A stretch of DNA of 64,000 nucleotides from an uncultured Rhodospirillaceae bacterium (GCA_902826565.1 CADEFF010000001.1:74257-138256), one strand, 5' to 3'; shown: positions 1-8,786, counted from the first letter of the stretch. Made by a program: numbers and translations. Notes: generated from the sequence alone by a model not told the origin.

Positions 1-358
1 TCCAGAACGGCACGATGACGAGGATCAGCAGCAGCAGCCGGTAGCGCGGGCTCGTCCTGACCGCGAGGAAATAGGCGAGCGGATAGGCGGCGAGCAGGCA
101 GACCAGGGTGCCGATCGGCGCGAGGACGAGGGTGTTGCGGAAGGCGGTCCAGCGCGCCGGCAGGTTCAGATAGTTGGCGAGGCTCAGGGCCGGCGCATAG
201 CCGCCTGCCGGCGCGCGCTCGCCGAGGCTGAACACCACCACCACGGCGAGCGGCATCACCAGCAAGGCCAGGAACCAGAGGCCGGCCGGTGCCAGCAGCA
301 GGGCGGTCCACCGCCGCCGGCGCTTGGCGGAATCGTCGCTCGTCGCAGCTTTGGCCAT
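1..358 (-). CDS. Polyamine-type ABC transporter permease (N-terminal part, cut by window edge)
   Basis: This is the N-terminal ~119 codons of an inner-membrane permease; the rest lies before base 1. Translation from the ATG at 358 gives a basic N-terminus, a hydrophobic first membrane segment (LLLAPAGLWFLALLVMPLAV), a periplasmic stretch, and a second hydrophobic segment. This is the usual start of PotB/PotH-like permeases, which form the channel of spermidine/putrescine importers. It lies downstream of the ATPase and binding protein on the same strand, completing the expected importer operon. The substrate is inferred from family and context. The C-terminal EAA loop that contacts the ATPase is outside the window. 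Confidence 0.8.
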   Translation of the reverse strand, partial: MAKAATSDDSAKRRRRWTALLLAPAGLWFLALLVMPLAVVVVFSLGERAPAGGYAPALSLANYLNLPARWTAFRNTLVLAPIGTLVCLLAAYPLAYFLAVRTSPRYRLLLLILVIVPFW

Positions 359-378
359 GAGTTCGGAACGGAAAAGGC

Positions 379-453
379 GACGCCCCTCACCCCGACCCTC
401 TCCCCGCGAGCAGGGAGAGGGAGGCGAGCGTCAGCGAGCGGGCGAGGGGCGCC
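379..453. repeat. REP-like palindromic intergenic element
   Basis: This is a nested inverted repeat of about 75 bp between the binding-protein stop and the permease start. The outer arms are CGCCCCTC and GAGGGGCG; the inner arms are CCCTCTCCC and GGGAGAGGG. The layout (CCCTCACCCC...CCCTCTCCCC) resembles the dispersed palindromic repeats common in alphaproteobacterial intergenic DNA. Within the operon, the folded RNA could protect the upstream potA-potD message from 3' decay and lower permease expression. That role is inference. Confidence 0.7.
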
Positions 454-482
454 GATACATGCCGGTTGGGGTCTGGCGCCGA

Positions 483-1619
483 TCAGGCCGACTTGAACCG
501 CGCCATGATCTCGGCGCGGTTCGGATCGGTCAGCGTCGCCGCCGCACCGAATTCGAGCGGGGCCAGAAGCTCCGCCGCCGGATACATGATCGGATCCTCG
601 GCCAGCTCCTTCGGCAGGAGCGCCGTGGTGCGGCTGTCCGCCGTCGGATAGCCGTGCGCCAGCACCTCCTTGGCGTTGACCGCGGGATCGAGCAGGAAGT
701 CGATCAGCGCATAGGCGGCCTCGAGATGCGGCGCCTCCTTCGGGATGGCGTAGAAGTCGGACCAGATCTCGCCGCCTTCCTTCGCCACCACATAGACGAT
801 CTCGGGCAGGTCGCGATGCATCTGCTTCGCGTCGCCGGTCCAGCAGACCGTCATCCAGGCGTCGCCGCTCCGCATCGAGGGCTGGTAGTCGGAGTTGATG
901 GCGAAGAGGTGCGGCTTCGCCGCGAGCAGCAGCTTCTCCGCCTCGGCCAGCTCCGCGGTGTCGATCGAGTTGAAGGAATAGCCGTAATATTTGAGCGCAT
1001 TGCCGATGGTGGTGAGCTGATAGTCATGCACCATCGTGCGGCCGGTATATTTGTCCATCGACAGGTCCCAGAACTGCTTCCAGCTCGTCATGGGCTCCGT
1101 CACCTTGGCCGTGTTCACGGCGTAGCCGGTGGTGCCCCAGTCCTTGGACACGGCATAGGTCACACCGTCGATCGAGCCCGCCTCGACGAAGCGCGTCTCG
1201 TAGGCCGCCGCGTCGTAGTTCGGCAGCTTCGAAAGGTCGAGCGGCTGGATGAGGTCGAGGTCCTTGTAGGTCGAGATCGTGTAGTTGGTCGGCACGAACA
1301 CGTCCCAGCCGGTGCCGCCGGCCTGCAGCTTCGCCAGCATCTCCTCGTTCGAGCCGAATACCGCGACCTCGACCGCAGCACCGGTCTTCGCCGTGAAGGC
1401 CTCGAAATTGGCCGGGTCGTGATAGTTCGGCCAGGTGGTGAGCGACACGCGGTCGCCGATCTCGGCGGCAGAGGCCGCGCGCGGCCATACCAGCTCCGGC
1501 ATGGCGCTCGCGAGCACGGCGGTCGCGGTGCCGAGGCCGGTCACGCCGAGGAAATGCCGGCGCGAGATCGAGCCCTTCTGATAACGCCTCAGTTGCTGAA
1601 TGAATTGCTTGCGGTCCAT
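483..1619 (-). CDS. potD: Extracellular solute-binding protein of a polyamine-type ABC importer (Tat-exported)
   Basis: Periplasmic binding protein of the PotD/PotF family, 378 aa, which would capture spermidine/putrescine-like substrates for the adjacent permease and ATPase. The N-terminus has a twin-arginine signal: SRRHFLG around residues 19-25, a hydrophobic stretch, and an AASA cleavage site near residue 51. The mature part has the type 2 periplasmic-binding fold sequence, with motifs such as TTWPNYHDP and VFVPTNYTIS. I chose the ATG at 1619 because a strong ribosome-binding site (GGAGG) lies about 8 bases upstream; an in-frame start at 1670 would add 17 residues before the signal. It follows potA by 98 bp. 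The exact ligand cannot be read from the sequence. Confidence 0.9.
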   Translation of the reverse strand: MDRKQFIQQLRRYQKGSISRRHFLGVTGLGTATAVLASAMPELVWPRAASAAEIGDRVSLTTWPNYHDPANFEAFTAKTGAAVEVAVFGSNEEMLAKLQAGGTGWDVFVPTNYTISTYKDLDLIQPLDLSKLPNYDAAAYETRFVEAGSIDGVTYAVSKDWGTTGYAVNTAKVTEPMTSWKQFWDLSMDKYTGRTMVHDYQLTTIGNALKYYGYSFNSIDTAELAEAEKLLLAAKPHLFAINSDYQPSMRSGDAWMTVCWTGDAKQMHRDLPEIVYVVAKEGGEIWSDFYAIPKEAPHLEAAYALIDFLLDPAVNAKEVLAHGYPTADSRTTALLPKELAEDPIMYPAAELLAPLEFGAAATLTDPNRAEIMARFKSA

Positions 1620-1717
1620 CGGACGTCCTCCCTGATGCTTATGCGCAAATCCTTCGACGGGTTGGTTCATTTCCTGCCGGTGCGTCGTCGGCCGGCAGGC
1701 CTGGTTCCATTCTCCTG

Positions 1718-2866
1718 CTAGCCGTCCGCGAGGGCCAGCGCGCGCTCGCGGCGCCAGCCGAGCGCGATCTCGGTGCCCGCCGCGAAGCCGGCGGCGCCCG
1801 CAGCCGATCCTTTCGGCGCGCGGACCAGGATCTCGCCCAGCTCCGGCACGGCCACCGAGAACTCGGTCTGGTCGCCGAGATAGATGCGATTCCTGACCCG
1901 GCCGCGGAACCGGTAGTCGGCGAGGGCCTGGCCGGACTCCGCCGGATCCCAGAGCGCCACGATCTCCGGCCGCACGGCGATCACGCCGGCGCTGCCGACG
2001 GCGAGCTTCCGGCCGCGCGGCGAATAGGGGGCGGCGATCTCGAGCCCCTGCGCCGTGCGGATCGTGGCGCCGTCGGCGTCGGCGGCCGCGACCGCGCCCG
2101 CGAAGAAGTTGGACTCGCCGACGAAATCGGCGACATAGCGGTTGACCGGCGCGTCATAGAGCTCGCTCGGGCTGCCGAACTGCTCGATGCGCCCGTCGCG
2201 CATGATGCCGATGGTGTCGCTCATCGAGAGCGCCTCCTCCTGGTCGTGCGTGACCAGGACGAAGGTGATGCCGACCTCGCGCTGCAGGTTCTGCAGCTCC
2301 ATCTGCATGTCGCGCCGGAGCTTGCGGTCGAGCGCGGCGAGCGGCTCGTCGAGGAGCAGCACGGTCGGCCGGTTGATGAGGGCGCGCGCGAGCGCCACGC
2401 GCTGCTGCTGCCCGCCGGAAAGCTCCCAGGCGCGGCGGCTGCCCATGCCGGGAAGCCGCACGAGCTCGAGCGCCTCGCCCACGCGCCTGCCGATCTCGGC
2501 GGCGCTCGGCCGCGGCCGGAGCTGTTTCAGCCCGAAGGCGATGTTCGCGAAGACGTCGAGATGCGGGAAGAGGGCATAATGCTGGAACACCATGTTGACG
2601 GGCCGGCGATAGGCCGGCACCCCCACCATGGGCACGCCCGCGATCTCCACCTCGCCTTCGCTCGGCTGCTCGAAGCCGGCGATCAGGCGAAGCGAGGTCG
2701 TCTTGCCGCAGCCGGAAGGGCCGAGGAAGGAGTGGAAGGAGCCGCGGGGGATCTCGAAGGAGACGTCATCGACGGCGGCGACCGCACCGAAGCGCTTCGA
2801 GACGCCGCGAAAGCGTACGTCGATGCCCGCAGCCTCGGCGCGCGGTTCCGGTGCCTGTTGCGTCAT
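1718..2866 (-). CDS. potA: ABC transporter ATP-binding protein, polyamine type
   Basis: Cytoplasmic ATPase that powers the importer. It shows Walker A GPSGCGKTT (about residues 49-57), signature LSGGQQQRVALARAL, Walker B VLLLDEP and the switch histidine in LVTHDQEEAL. A C-terminal TOBE-like domain with ISVRPE-type sequence (VIAVRPEIVAL) fits the PotA/MalK group. It is the first gene of the operon reading towards potD and the permease. The start may be the ATG at 2866 (MTQQAPEP) or at 2878 (MAAAMTQQ). The upstream region carries a good promoter-like sequence shared with the divergent LuxR-type gene. Confidence 0.9.
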   Translation of the reverse strand: MTQQAPEPRAEAAGIDVRFRGVSKRFGAVAAVDDVSFEIPRGSFHSFLGPSGCGKTTSLRLIAGFEQPSEGEVEIAGVPMVGVPAYRRPVNMVFQHYALFPHLDVFANIAFGLKQLRPRPSAAEIGRRVGEALELVRLPGMGSRRAWELSGGQQQRVALARALINRPTVLLLDEPLAALDRKLRRDMQMELQNLQREVGITFVLVTHDQEEALSMSDTIGIMRDGRIEQFGSPSELYDAPVNRYVADFVGESNFFAGAVAAADADGATIRTAQGLEIAAPYSPRGRKLAVGSAGVIAVRPEIVALWDPAESGQALADYRFRGRVRNRIYLGDQTEFSVAVPELGEILVRAPKGSAAGAAGFAAGTEIALGWRRERALALADG

Positions 2867-2952
2867 GGCAGCGGCCAAAGAGCGCTCTCCCCGATGGATC
2901 GGCCCCGACGGATCGGCGATGTCGAAGCCTATCCCCTTGTTTTTCCGTCAGG

Positions 2953-3004
2953 TTGCGTGATCCGACCGGCCCTGTATATACCTCCAAAGGGGTAGCCGCG
3001 CCAA
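2953..3004. promoter_or_regulatory. Antiparallel overlapping promoters sharing one TATATA -10
   Basis: The palindromic hexamer TATATA (2975-2980) can serve as -10 in both directions. On the plus strand TTGCGT (2953-2958) lies 16 bp upstream of it, facing the LuxR-type gene. On the minus strand TTGGCG (3004-2999) lies 17-18 bp upstream, facing potA. Overlapping face-to-face promoters would compete for polymerase. Identified by eye against the sigma-70 consensus. Confidence 0.4.
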
Positions 3005-3068
3005 ATTCCCGGGGTTGGAGGGATAGGCGGCGGTTGCCCCTTCCGGCGAAATCCGGCGGGAAATCGGC

Positions 3069-3863
3069 ATGGACGGTGGCTGGCATGCGGCTTTCGCCGA
3101 GGCGCTCGCGGCGCTCGAGACGCCGCGCTTCGCGCCGACGCTGGTGCGCGCGCTCGACCGTGTCGCGGTCTTCGATTTCTGCGTCGCCTTCGCCTATCGC
3201 GGCGAGGCGCGGCCGCTCTGCCTCTTCGAGAATTTCGGGCCGGCGCGCCGCGACATCTTCGTCGGCCTCTATCAGGCCGGGCCCTATCTGCTCGATCCCT
3301 TCTATCATGCGAGCCGCGGCGGGGTGGCGCCAGGCCTGCACCGCATGCGTTCGCTCGCCCCGGATCGCTTCTATCAGAGCGAGTACTACCGCTCCTACTA
3401 CCGGCAGACCGGGCTTGCGGAGGAGATCGGCTTCTTCCTCTGGCCAGGCGCCCCGTTCTCGATCGTGATCTCGCTGATGCGGGACGGGCATCGCAGCGCC
3501 TTCGCCGCCGCCGAGATCCGCCGGCTGCAGGCGGTGGCCCCGGTGGTGCTGGCGGCCGGCGCGCGCCACTGGCAAGGCCTCGCGCAGGAGCCGCGCCCGG
3601 CGGAGCCTGCGCCGGCGCTGCCCTCGGGCATGGATCTCGCGGCGCTCTTCGACGGGGTGGGGGATCGGCGCCTCACGCGCCGGGAATGCGAGGTGGCGGC
3701 GCTGGTGCTGCGCGGCCATTCCTCCGAGGCGATCGCGCGACAGCTCCGGATCGCGGCCGGCACCGTCAAGATCCACCGCAAGAACCTCTACGCGAAGCTC
3801 GGTATCGCGAGCCAGGCGGCCCTCTTCTCGCTCTTCCTCTCGGCCATACCGGGGCGGGGCTGA
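3069..3863 (+). CDS. LuxR-type transcriptional regulator
   Basis: Cytoplasmic DNA-binding regulator of 264 aa. The C-terminal ~65 residues form a GerE/LuxR helix-turn-helix: LTRRECEVAALVLRGHSSEAIARQL followed by GTVKIHRKNLYAKLGI. The N-terminal ~190 residues are not an obvious autoinducer-binding domain and could hold a GAF-like sensor; I do not recognise them. The gene is divergent from the polyamine importer operon with 190 bp between them, which makes that operon the most likely target, possibly together with itself. The signal is unknown. Confidence 0.85.
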   Translation: MDGGWHAAFAEALAALETPRFAPTLVRALDRVAVFDFCVAFAYRGEARPLCLFENFGPARRDIFVGLYQAGPYLLDPFYHASRGGVAPGLHRMRSLAPDRFYQSEYYRSYYRQTGLAEEIGFFLWPGAPFSIVISLMRDGHRSAFAAAEIRRLQAVAPVVLAAGARHWQGLAQEPRPAEPAPALPSGMDLAALFDGVGDRRLTRRECEVAALVLRGHSSEAIARQLRIAAGTVKIHRKNLYAKLGIASQAALFSLFLSAIPGRG

Positions 3864-3876
3864 GGCCTCCGGACCA

Positions 3877-3908
3877 AAGAAAACGCCCGGGAGCGGGGCT
3901 CCCGGGCG
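3877..3908 (-). terminator. Intrinsic terminator of the BI-1 gene
   Basis: The inverted repeat CGCCCGGGAGC / GCTCCCGGGCG (3884-3908) has 11 bp arms and a 3-nt loop. On the minus strand it is followed by TTTTCTTT, so it should end transcription of the BI-1 gene. It also sits right after the LuxR-type gene, where it may act less efficiently in the plus direction because no T-run follows on that side. Confidence 0.8.
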
Positions 3909-3934
3909 TCGGTTCTCGAGGCTGTCGCCGTCGG

Positions 3935-4651
3935 CTAGTTGCGGTTGCCGAACAGGCGCAGCAGCATCAGGAAGAGGTTGATGAAGTCGAGATAGAGGCT
4001 GAGCGCGCCCATCACGGCCTTCTTCGTCCCGATCTGGTGATCGTCGGCCTCGCTGTAGCTCGACTTGATGCGCTGCGTGTCATAGGCGGTGAGACCGGTG
4101 AAGATCAGCACGCCGATGACCGAGATCGCGAAGTCGAGCGCCGCGCTCGCCAGGAAGATGTTCACCACCATGGCGATGATGATGCCGATCAGCCCCATGA
4201 TCAGGAAGGAGCCGAAGCCGGTCAGATCGCGGCTGGTCGTATAGCCGTAGAGGCTCATCGCGGCGAAGGTGCCGGCGGTGATGAAGAACACCCGGGCGAT
4301 CGACGCGCCGGTATAGGCCACGAAGATGTAGCTGAGCGAGAGGCCCATCAGCGCGGCGAAGATCCAGAACACGATCTGCGCGGTGCCGGCCGACATCCGG
4401 TTGATGCCGAAGCCGAACAGCATGGCGATGCCGACCGGGGCCAGCATCACGACCCAGGCGAGCGGCGTGCCGTAGATCGCCTGCATCATCGCTTCGTTAT
4501 TGCTGACGATGTAGGCGACGACGCCGGTCAGGGCCAAACCGCCGGTCATGTAGTTGTAGACCCGCAGCATGTACTGCCGGAGTCCGGCATCGATGCCGGC
4601 GGCGGCCGTATCGGTGCGCGTCATGTAGCGTTGGTTGGGTCCGGTAGCCAT
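3935..4651 (-). CDS. Bax inhibitor-1/YccA family inner-membrane protein
   Basis: Polytopic membrane protein of 238 aa with about seven hydrophobic segments, beginning LRQYMLRVYNYMTGGLALTG and ending LYLDFINLFLMLLRLFGNRN, both typical of bacterial BI-1 proteins. The conserved aspartates of the family's C-terminal half are present (LTAYDTQ, LYLDFINLF). Bacterial members such as YccA interact with the membrane protease FtsH; others have been described as pH-sensitive Ca2+ leak channels. The gene stands alone, with its own terminator and a promoter-like sequence upstream that could be read by sigma-70 or the heat-shock sigma factor. Confidence 0.9.
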   Translation of the reverse strand: MATGPNQRYMTRTDTAAAGIDAGLRQYMLRVYNYMTGGLALTGVVAYIVSNNEAMMQAIYGTPLAWVVMLAPVGIAMLFGFGINRMSAGTAQIVFWIFAALMGLSLSYIFVAYTGASIARVFFITAGTFAAMSLYGYTTSRDLTGFGSFLIMGLIGIIIAMVVNIFLASAALDFAISVIGVLIFTGLTAYDTQRIKSSYSEADDHQIGTKKAVMGALSLYLDFINLFLMLLRLFGNRN

Positions 4652-4693
4652 AGCGGGAACGTCCCTCCTCGGATGGGGCCAAACTCAAGACCA

Positions 4694-4722
4694 ATATTGG
4701 GGGTCAGCCCCCCGCTTTCAAT
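4694..4722 (-). promoter_or_regulatory. BI-1 gene promoter, with sigma-32-like features
   Basis: On the minus strand ATTGAAA (4722-4716) is followed 16 bp later by CAATAT (4699-4694), fitting sigma-70. The same bases read as TTGAAA followed by CCCCAAT resemble the RpoH consensus CTTGAAA...CCCCATNT. An FtsH-linked membrane protein under heat-shock control would make sense. Consensus match by eye only. Confidence 0.4.
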
Positions 4723-4773
4723 AAAAATCAATCCCCTAGCCGCCGGCCTTGCTGCAGCGCACACGCGGCTCGC

Positions 4774-4802
4774 TTGACCCATTCCGGGCTTCTCGCCATA
4801 AC
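4774..4802 (+). promoter_or_regulatory. trpS promoter
   Basis: TTGACC (4774-4779) and CATAAC (4797-4802) are separated by 17 bp, a close sigma-70 match. The expected transcript start near 4809 leaves a leader of about 40 nt before the trpS ATG. Confidence 0.55.
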
Positions 4803-4850
4803 AGCGCGGGCGGCCGCCCGCTCCCAGGGAAACCCAAGCAGATCAAGGTC

Positions 4851-5879
4851 ATGAACCGAATTTTCTCCGGCGTCCAGCCGACCGGCAACCTGCATCTCGG
4901 CAATTATCTGGGCGCGATCCGCAACTGGGTCGGGCTGCAGGCGGAGTACGACTGCATCTATTGCATCGTCGATCTCCACGCCATCACGGTCTGGCAGAAC
5001 CCGGCCGAGCTCCGGGCGCAGACGCGGGAGGTCGCCGCCGCCTTCCTCGCCGCCGGCATCGACGGCCGCAAGCACATCATCTTCAACCAGAGCCGCGTGC
5101 CGGGCCATGCGCAGCTCGCCTGGATTTGCAACTGCGTGGCGCGGCTCGGCTGGCTGAACCGGATGACCCAGTTCAAGGAGAAGGCGGGGAAGGACCGCGA
5201 GAACGCGTCCGTCGGCCTCTATGCCTATCCGAACCTGATGGCGGCCGACATTCTGCTCTACAAGGCGACCCACGTGCCGGTCGGCGAGGACCAGAAGCAG
5301 CATCTGGAGCTCGCCCGCGACATCGCGCAGAAGTTCAACGCGGATTTCGGGGTGGAGCTCTTCCCGCTGCCCGAGCCACTGATCTTCGGGCCGGCGACGC
5401 GCGTCATGTCGCTCCGCGACGGCACGAAGAAGATGAGCAAGTCCGACGCTTCCGACTATTCGCGCATCAACATGACCGACGATGCGGACGCGGTCGCGCT
5501 CAAGATCCGCAAGGCCAAGACCGATCCGCAGCCGCTGCCGGGGCCCGAATGCCTCGGCCCCGACGGCAAGGTCGCGCCGGAGGCGATGGCGGCGCGGCCC
5601 GAGGCCTTCAACCTCCTCGGCATCTATGCGGCGCTCGCGGACAAGGACCTGAACACCGTGATCGGCGAGTTCGCCGGCAAGGAGTTCTCCGTCTTCAAGC
5701 AGGTGCTGACCGACCTCGCCGTGGCGACGCTCGGCAAGATCGGCGGCGAGATGAAGCGGCTGATGGCCGACCCGGCGGAGATCGACGCGATCCTGAAGGA
5801 CGGGGCGGAGCGGGCCCGCGCCAAATCCGCCCCGATCCTGGCCGAGGTCGAGGAAGCGGTCGGCTTCCTCCGCGTCTAG
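4851..5879 (+). CDS. trpS: Tryptophanyl-tRNA synthetase
   Basis: Class I aminoacyl-tRNA synthetase of 342 aa that charges tRNA-Trp with tryptophan using ATP. The HIGH-type signature appears as [11 protein letters not shown] (about residues 11-21) and the KMSKS loop as KKMSKSD (about 193-199). The length is normal for bacterial TrpRS. The start is the ATG at 4851, giving [13 protein letters not shown], the conserved N-terminus; the longer open frame upstream has no family similarity. A good promoter lies about 50 bp upstream. No leader peptide with tandem Trp codons or other attenuation signal is visible. Confidence 0.97.
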   Translation: MNRIFSGVQPTGNLHLGNYLGAIRNWVGLQAEYDCIYCIVDLHAITVWQNPAELRAQTREVAAAFLAAGIDGRKHIIFNQSRVPGHAQLAWICNCVARLGWLNRMTQFKEKAGKDRENASVGLYAYPNLMAADILLYKATHVPVGEDQKQHLELARDIAQKFNADFGVELFPLPEPLIFGPATRVMSLRDGTKKMSKSDASDYSRINMTDDADAVALKIRKAKTDPQPLPGPECLGPDGKVAPEAMAARPEAFNLLGIYAALADKDLNTVIGEFAGKEFSVFKQVLTDLAVATLGKIGGEMKRLMADPAEIDAILKDGAERARAKSAPILAEVEEAVGFLRV

Positions 5880-5965
5880 GAAAGCGCCCGCGCCTTGCGT
5901 CCCCGGCGGCCCGCCCTCATTTATGGGAACGTCGCGCCGGCCGCCGGCGCGGAGCGAGGGGGAGC

Positions 5966-6946
5966 ATGAGCGACGATTTCCTGCTGGACGAGAAGCCGCG
6001 GAGCCGGTGGCGCCGGTTCCTGTCCTTCCGGATCGCCGGCCGCACCCTCGCCGTCATCGGCCTGCTGCTCGTGCTCGGCCTGCTGCTCTACTACCCGGTC
6101 GGCATGCTGCTGATCCACAAGATCGACGACGACCCGGACTTCCAGGCGCCGGCGCCGCCCGAGGGCGGCAGCTACGCGGTGGCGCTCGCCGCGGCGCTGG
6201 TGGATCGCGAGGTCGCCGGCCATGGCTGGCCCGCCAACGATCCGTTCTTCATGCCGGGCTGGGCGCTCGACAACATGCCGAACTACCAGATGGGCATCAT
6301 CGCCGCCCTGAGCCGCTTCGCGCTCGAGATGACGGACCAGATCGGCCGCACCCGCGGCACCAGCCAGGCGGACCCCGATCTCGACAAGGCGACCGGCCTG
6401 CTGCGCTATTCGGGCACGGTCTGGATCTTCGATTTCTCGACCTCCTGGGCGCCGACCGCCTCCTCGGAGCAGCAATATCTCTCGGCGGCCCGCGCGCTCG
6501 ACAGCTTCAATCGGCGGCTTTCCGCCGGCCAGGCGGTGTTCGAGCGCCGCGCCGACAATCTGCTCGGCACGCTCGACCGCATCGCCGCCGACCTCGGCTC
6601 GGCCTCCGCCCTCACCGACCGCCGGATCGAGGACCATTCGGGCGATCTCATCGATTTCCGCGCCGACGATGTCTTCTATTCGAACAAGGGGCGGCTCTAT
6701 GCCTACGGCCTCCTGCTGCGCGAGATCGGCCGCGACTTCGAGCAGGTGATCCGGGAGCGCGACCTGGTGCCAGTCTGGGAGCAAATGCTGGACAGCTTCC
6801 GCCAGGCGGCCGCGCTCGAGCCCTGGGTGGTGACGAACGGCGCGCCCGACGGGCAGTTCGTGCCGAGCCATCTCGCGGCGCAGGGCTTCTTTCTGCTGCG
6901 CGCCCGAACCCAGCTTCGCGAAGTCAGCAACATCCTCCTCAAATAG
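5966..6946 (+). CDS. DUF2333 family membrane protein
   Basis: Protein of 326 aa with one N-terminal membrane anchor (LAVIGLLLVLGLLLYYPVG, about residues 28-46) and a large, presumably periplasmic, domain. The family signatures include LDNMPNYQMGI and a following region rich in charged helices; I recognise this as DUF2333. The function is not established. It begins at ATG 5966 behind a GGGGGAG ribosome-binding site, 86 bp after trpS, and may be co-transcribed with it. The next gene is 151 bp away and probably has its own promoter. Confidence 0.8.
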   Translation: MSDDFLLDEKPRSRWRRFLSFRIAGRTLAVIGLLLVLGLLLYYPVGMLLIHKIDDDPDFQAPAPPEGGSYAVALAAALVDREVAGHGWPANDPFFMPGWALDNMPNYQMGIIAALSRFALEMTDQIGRTRGTSQADPDLDKATGLLRYSGTVWIFDFSTSWAPTASSEQQYLSAARALDSFNRRLSAGQAVFERRADNLLGTLDRIAADLGSASALTDRRIEDHSGDLIDFRADDVFYSNKGRLYAYGLLLREIGRDFEQVIRERDLVPVWEQMLDSFRQAAALEPWVVTNGAPDGQFVPSHLAAQGFFLLRARTQLREVSNILLK

Positions 6947-7097
6947 GCGTTCCGCGGCGTCCGGCCTTCCGTCGCCGGAAAGGGCCGTGTAAGGTCGAAA
7001 GCACGAGATTCGCGGCTCGAATCCGGCGTTTCCGGGCGCCGGTGCCGGTCGTCGATTCGGTGCGAAACCACCCCGTCGCCGCTCCTGGTCGCCGATT

Positions 7098-8021
7098 ATG
7101 CAGATCTACCTGCCGATCGCCGAGATGTCGCTCAACATCTTCCTGTTGTTGGGCCTCGGCACGGGGATCGGATTCCTTTCCGGCATGTTCGGCGTCGGCG
7201 GCGGGTTCCTCCTGACGCCGCTTCTGATCTTCATCGGCGTGCCGCCCGCGGTCGCGGTCGCGACGCAGGCGAACCAGGTTGTCGCCTCGTCGGTCTCCGG
7301 CGTGCTCGGTCACTGGCAGCGCGACAACGTCGATTTCAAGATGGGGTTCATGCTGCTGATCGGCGGCTTCGCCGGCTCGACCGCGGGCGTGTTCCTGTTC
7401 GGCCTGCTGCGGCAGATCGGCCAGATCGACCTCGTCATCAGCCTTTCCTACGTGCTGCTGCTCTCGCTGATCGGCGTGCTGATGCTGGCGGAGAGCCTGC
7501 GCAGCCTCGTCCGCCGCCGCCGGCCGGCCGGGAATGTGCGCAAGCTGCATCAGCATTTCTGGCTGCATGGACTGCCGCTCAAGATGCGCTTCCGCAAGTC
7601 GCGCCTCTATATCAGCGCGCTCCTGCCGATCTCGGTCGGGCTCTTCGTCGGCATCATGTCGGCGATCATGGGCGTGGGCGGCGCCTTCATCCTGGTGCCG
7701 GCGATGATCTATCTGCTGGGCATGCCGACCGCGATCGTCATCGGCACCTCGCTCTTCCAGGTGATTTTCGTCGCCGCCAACGTGACCCTGCTGCAATCGG
7801 TGCAGAACCAGACGGTCGACGTGGTGCTGGCGCTGGTGCTGACCGTCGGCGGCGTGATCGGAGCGCAGCTCGGCAGTCGCGCCACGACGAAGCTGCCGGC
7901 CGAGCAGATCCGCGTGCTCCTCGCGCTTCTCGTGATCGGCGTCGGCATCGGCCTCGCCTATCAGCTCACGGCCCCGCCGAAGGAGCTGTTCTCGATCGCC
8001 GTCGCGGAGACCTTGCCGTGA
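7098..8021 (+). CDS. TauE/SafE family sulfite/anion exporter
   Basis: Inner-membrane protein of 307 aa with a duplicated glycine-rich four-helix arrangement: the repeats GMFGVGGGFLLTPLLI (first half) and SAIMGVGGAFILVPAMIY (second half) are the TauE/SafE hallmark. Family members export sulfite, sulfoacetate or other anions, or take up sulfur and carbon compounds. Its stop overlaps the next gene's start in a GTGA, so it is translationally coupled to a TIGR02186 protein, a pairing I recognise from other alphaproteobacteria. The substrate here is unknown. Confidence 0.88.
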   Translation: MQIYLPIAEMSLNIFLLLGLGTGIGFLSGMFGVGGGFLLTPLLIFIGVPPAVAVATQANQVVASSVSGVLGHWQRDNVDFKMGFMLLIGGFAGSTAGVFLFGLLRQIGQIDLVISLSYVLLLSLIGVLMLAESLRSLVRRRRPAGNVRKLHQHFWLHGLPLKMRFRKSRLYISALLPISVGLFVGIMSAIMGVGGAFILVPAMIYLLGMPTAIVIGTSLFQVIFVAANVTLLQSVQNQTVDVVLALVLTVGGVIGAQLGSRATTKLPAEQIRVLLALLVIGVGIGLAYQLTAPPKELFSIAVAETLP

Positions 8022-8776
8022 GGTTGTCCCGCCCGGCCGCCGCTGCGGCGCCGCTCGTGGCGCTGCTCATGCTGCTGGCGGGACCGGCGCGCGACGGCGC
8101 GGCCGAGCCGCTGATCGCCGATCTCTCGAACCATCTGATCGCGATCACCACCGGCTTCAGCGGCACCGACGTGCTGATGTTTGGCGCGACCGACGGCCCC
8201 GGCGACATCCTGGTCACGGTGCGGGGCCCCTCGACCGACATCGCCGTGCGGCGCAAGGAGCGCGTCTTCGGCGTCTGGGTCAACCGCGAGGCGCTCGAGT
8301 TCGGCTCGGTGCCCGCCTTCTACGGCATCGCCAGCAACCGTCCGCTGGAGGAGTTCCTCGATCCGGCGATGCAGGCGCGCCAGCGCATCGGGCTGCAGCA
8401 CCTGGCGATGACGCTGCCCCAGGCATCGCCCGCGGAAACCGGGCTCTTCCAGCGCGCCCTCATCCGCATCAAGCAGAACCAGGGGCTGTTCGCCACCAAG
8501 GTCGGGAAGGTAAGCTTCCTCGGCAACCAGCTTTTCCGGACCGAACTGCATTTCCCGTCCAACGTGCCGGTCGGGAGCTACCTGGTGGAGGTGCTGCTCT
8601 TCCGCGACGGCGCGGTGGTCAGCGCCCAGACCACGCCGCTGGTGATCAGCAAGATCGGCATCGGTGCGGAGATCTTCCGGTTCGCCCATACCCAGAGCCT
8701 CGGCTACGGCGCCGGCGCCGTGTTCGGCGCGCTGCTGCTCGGATGGGTCGGGTACCTCGTCTTCCGGCGGCTCTAG
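8018..8776 (+). CDS. TIGR02186 family membrane-anchored protein
   Basis: Protein of 252 aa with an N-terminal signal sequence (APLVALLMLLAGPA), a beta-rich exported domain, and a C-terminal membrane helix (AGAVFGALLLGWVGYLVF) followed by RRL. This places the domain in the periplasm. Motifs such as FSGTDVLMFGATDGPGDI match the TIGR02186 family, which travels with TauE/SafE exporters. It starts at GTG 8018, overlapping the exporter stop by 4 bases. It may be an accessory subunit for the exporter; that role is inference from linkage. Confidence 0.8.
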   Translation: MRLSRPAAAAAPLVALLMLLAGPARDGAAEPLIADLSNHLIAITTGFSGTDVLMFGATDGPGDILVTVRGPSTDIAVRRKERVFGVWVNREALEFGSVPAFYGIASNRPLEEFLDPAMQARQRIGLQHLAMTLPQASPAETGLFQRALIRIKQNQGLFATKVGKVSFLGNQLFRTELHFPSNVPVGSYLVEVLLFRDGAVVSAQTTPLVISKIGIGAEIFRFAHTQSLGYGAGAVFGALLLGWVGYLVFRRL

Positions 8777-8786
8777 GAGGCGCGCC

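Noticed and set aside
324..1721. Long plus-strand open frame opposite the binding protein
   Set aside because: Arg/Gly/Leu-rich translation with no domain; it mirrors the real minus-strand gene with its Tat signal and family motifs. High GC makes long antisense frames common throughout this window.
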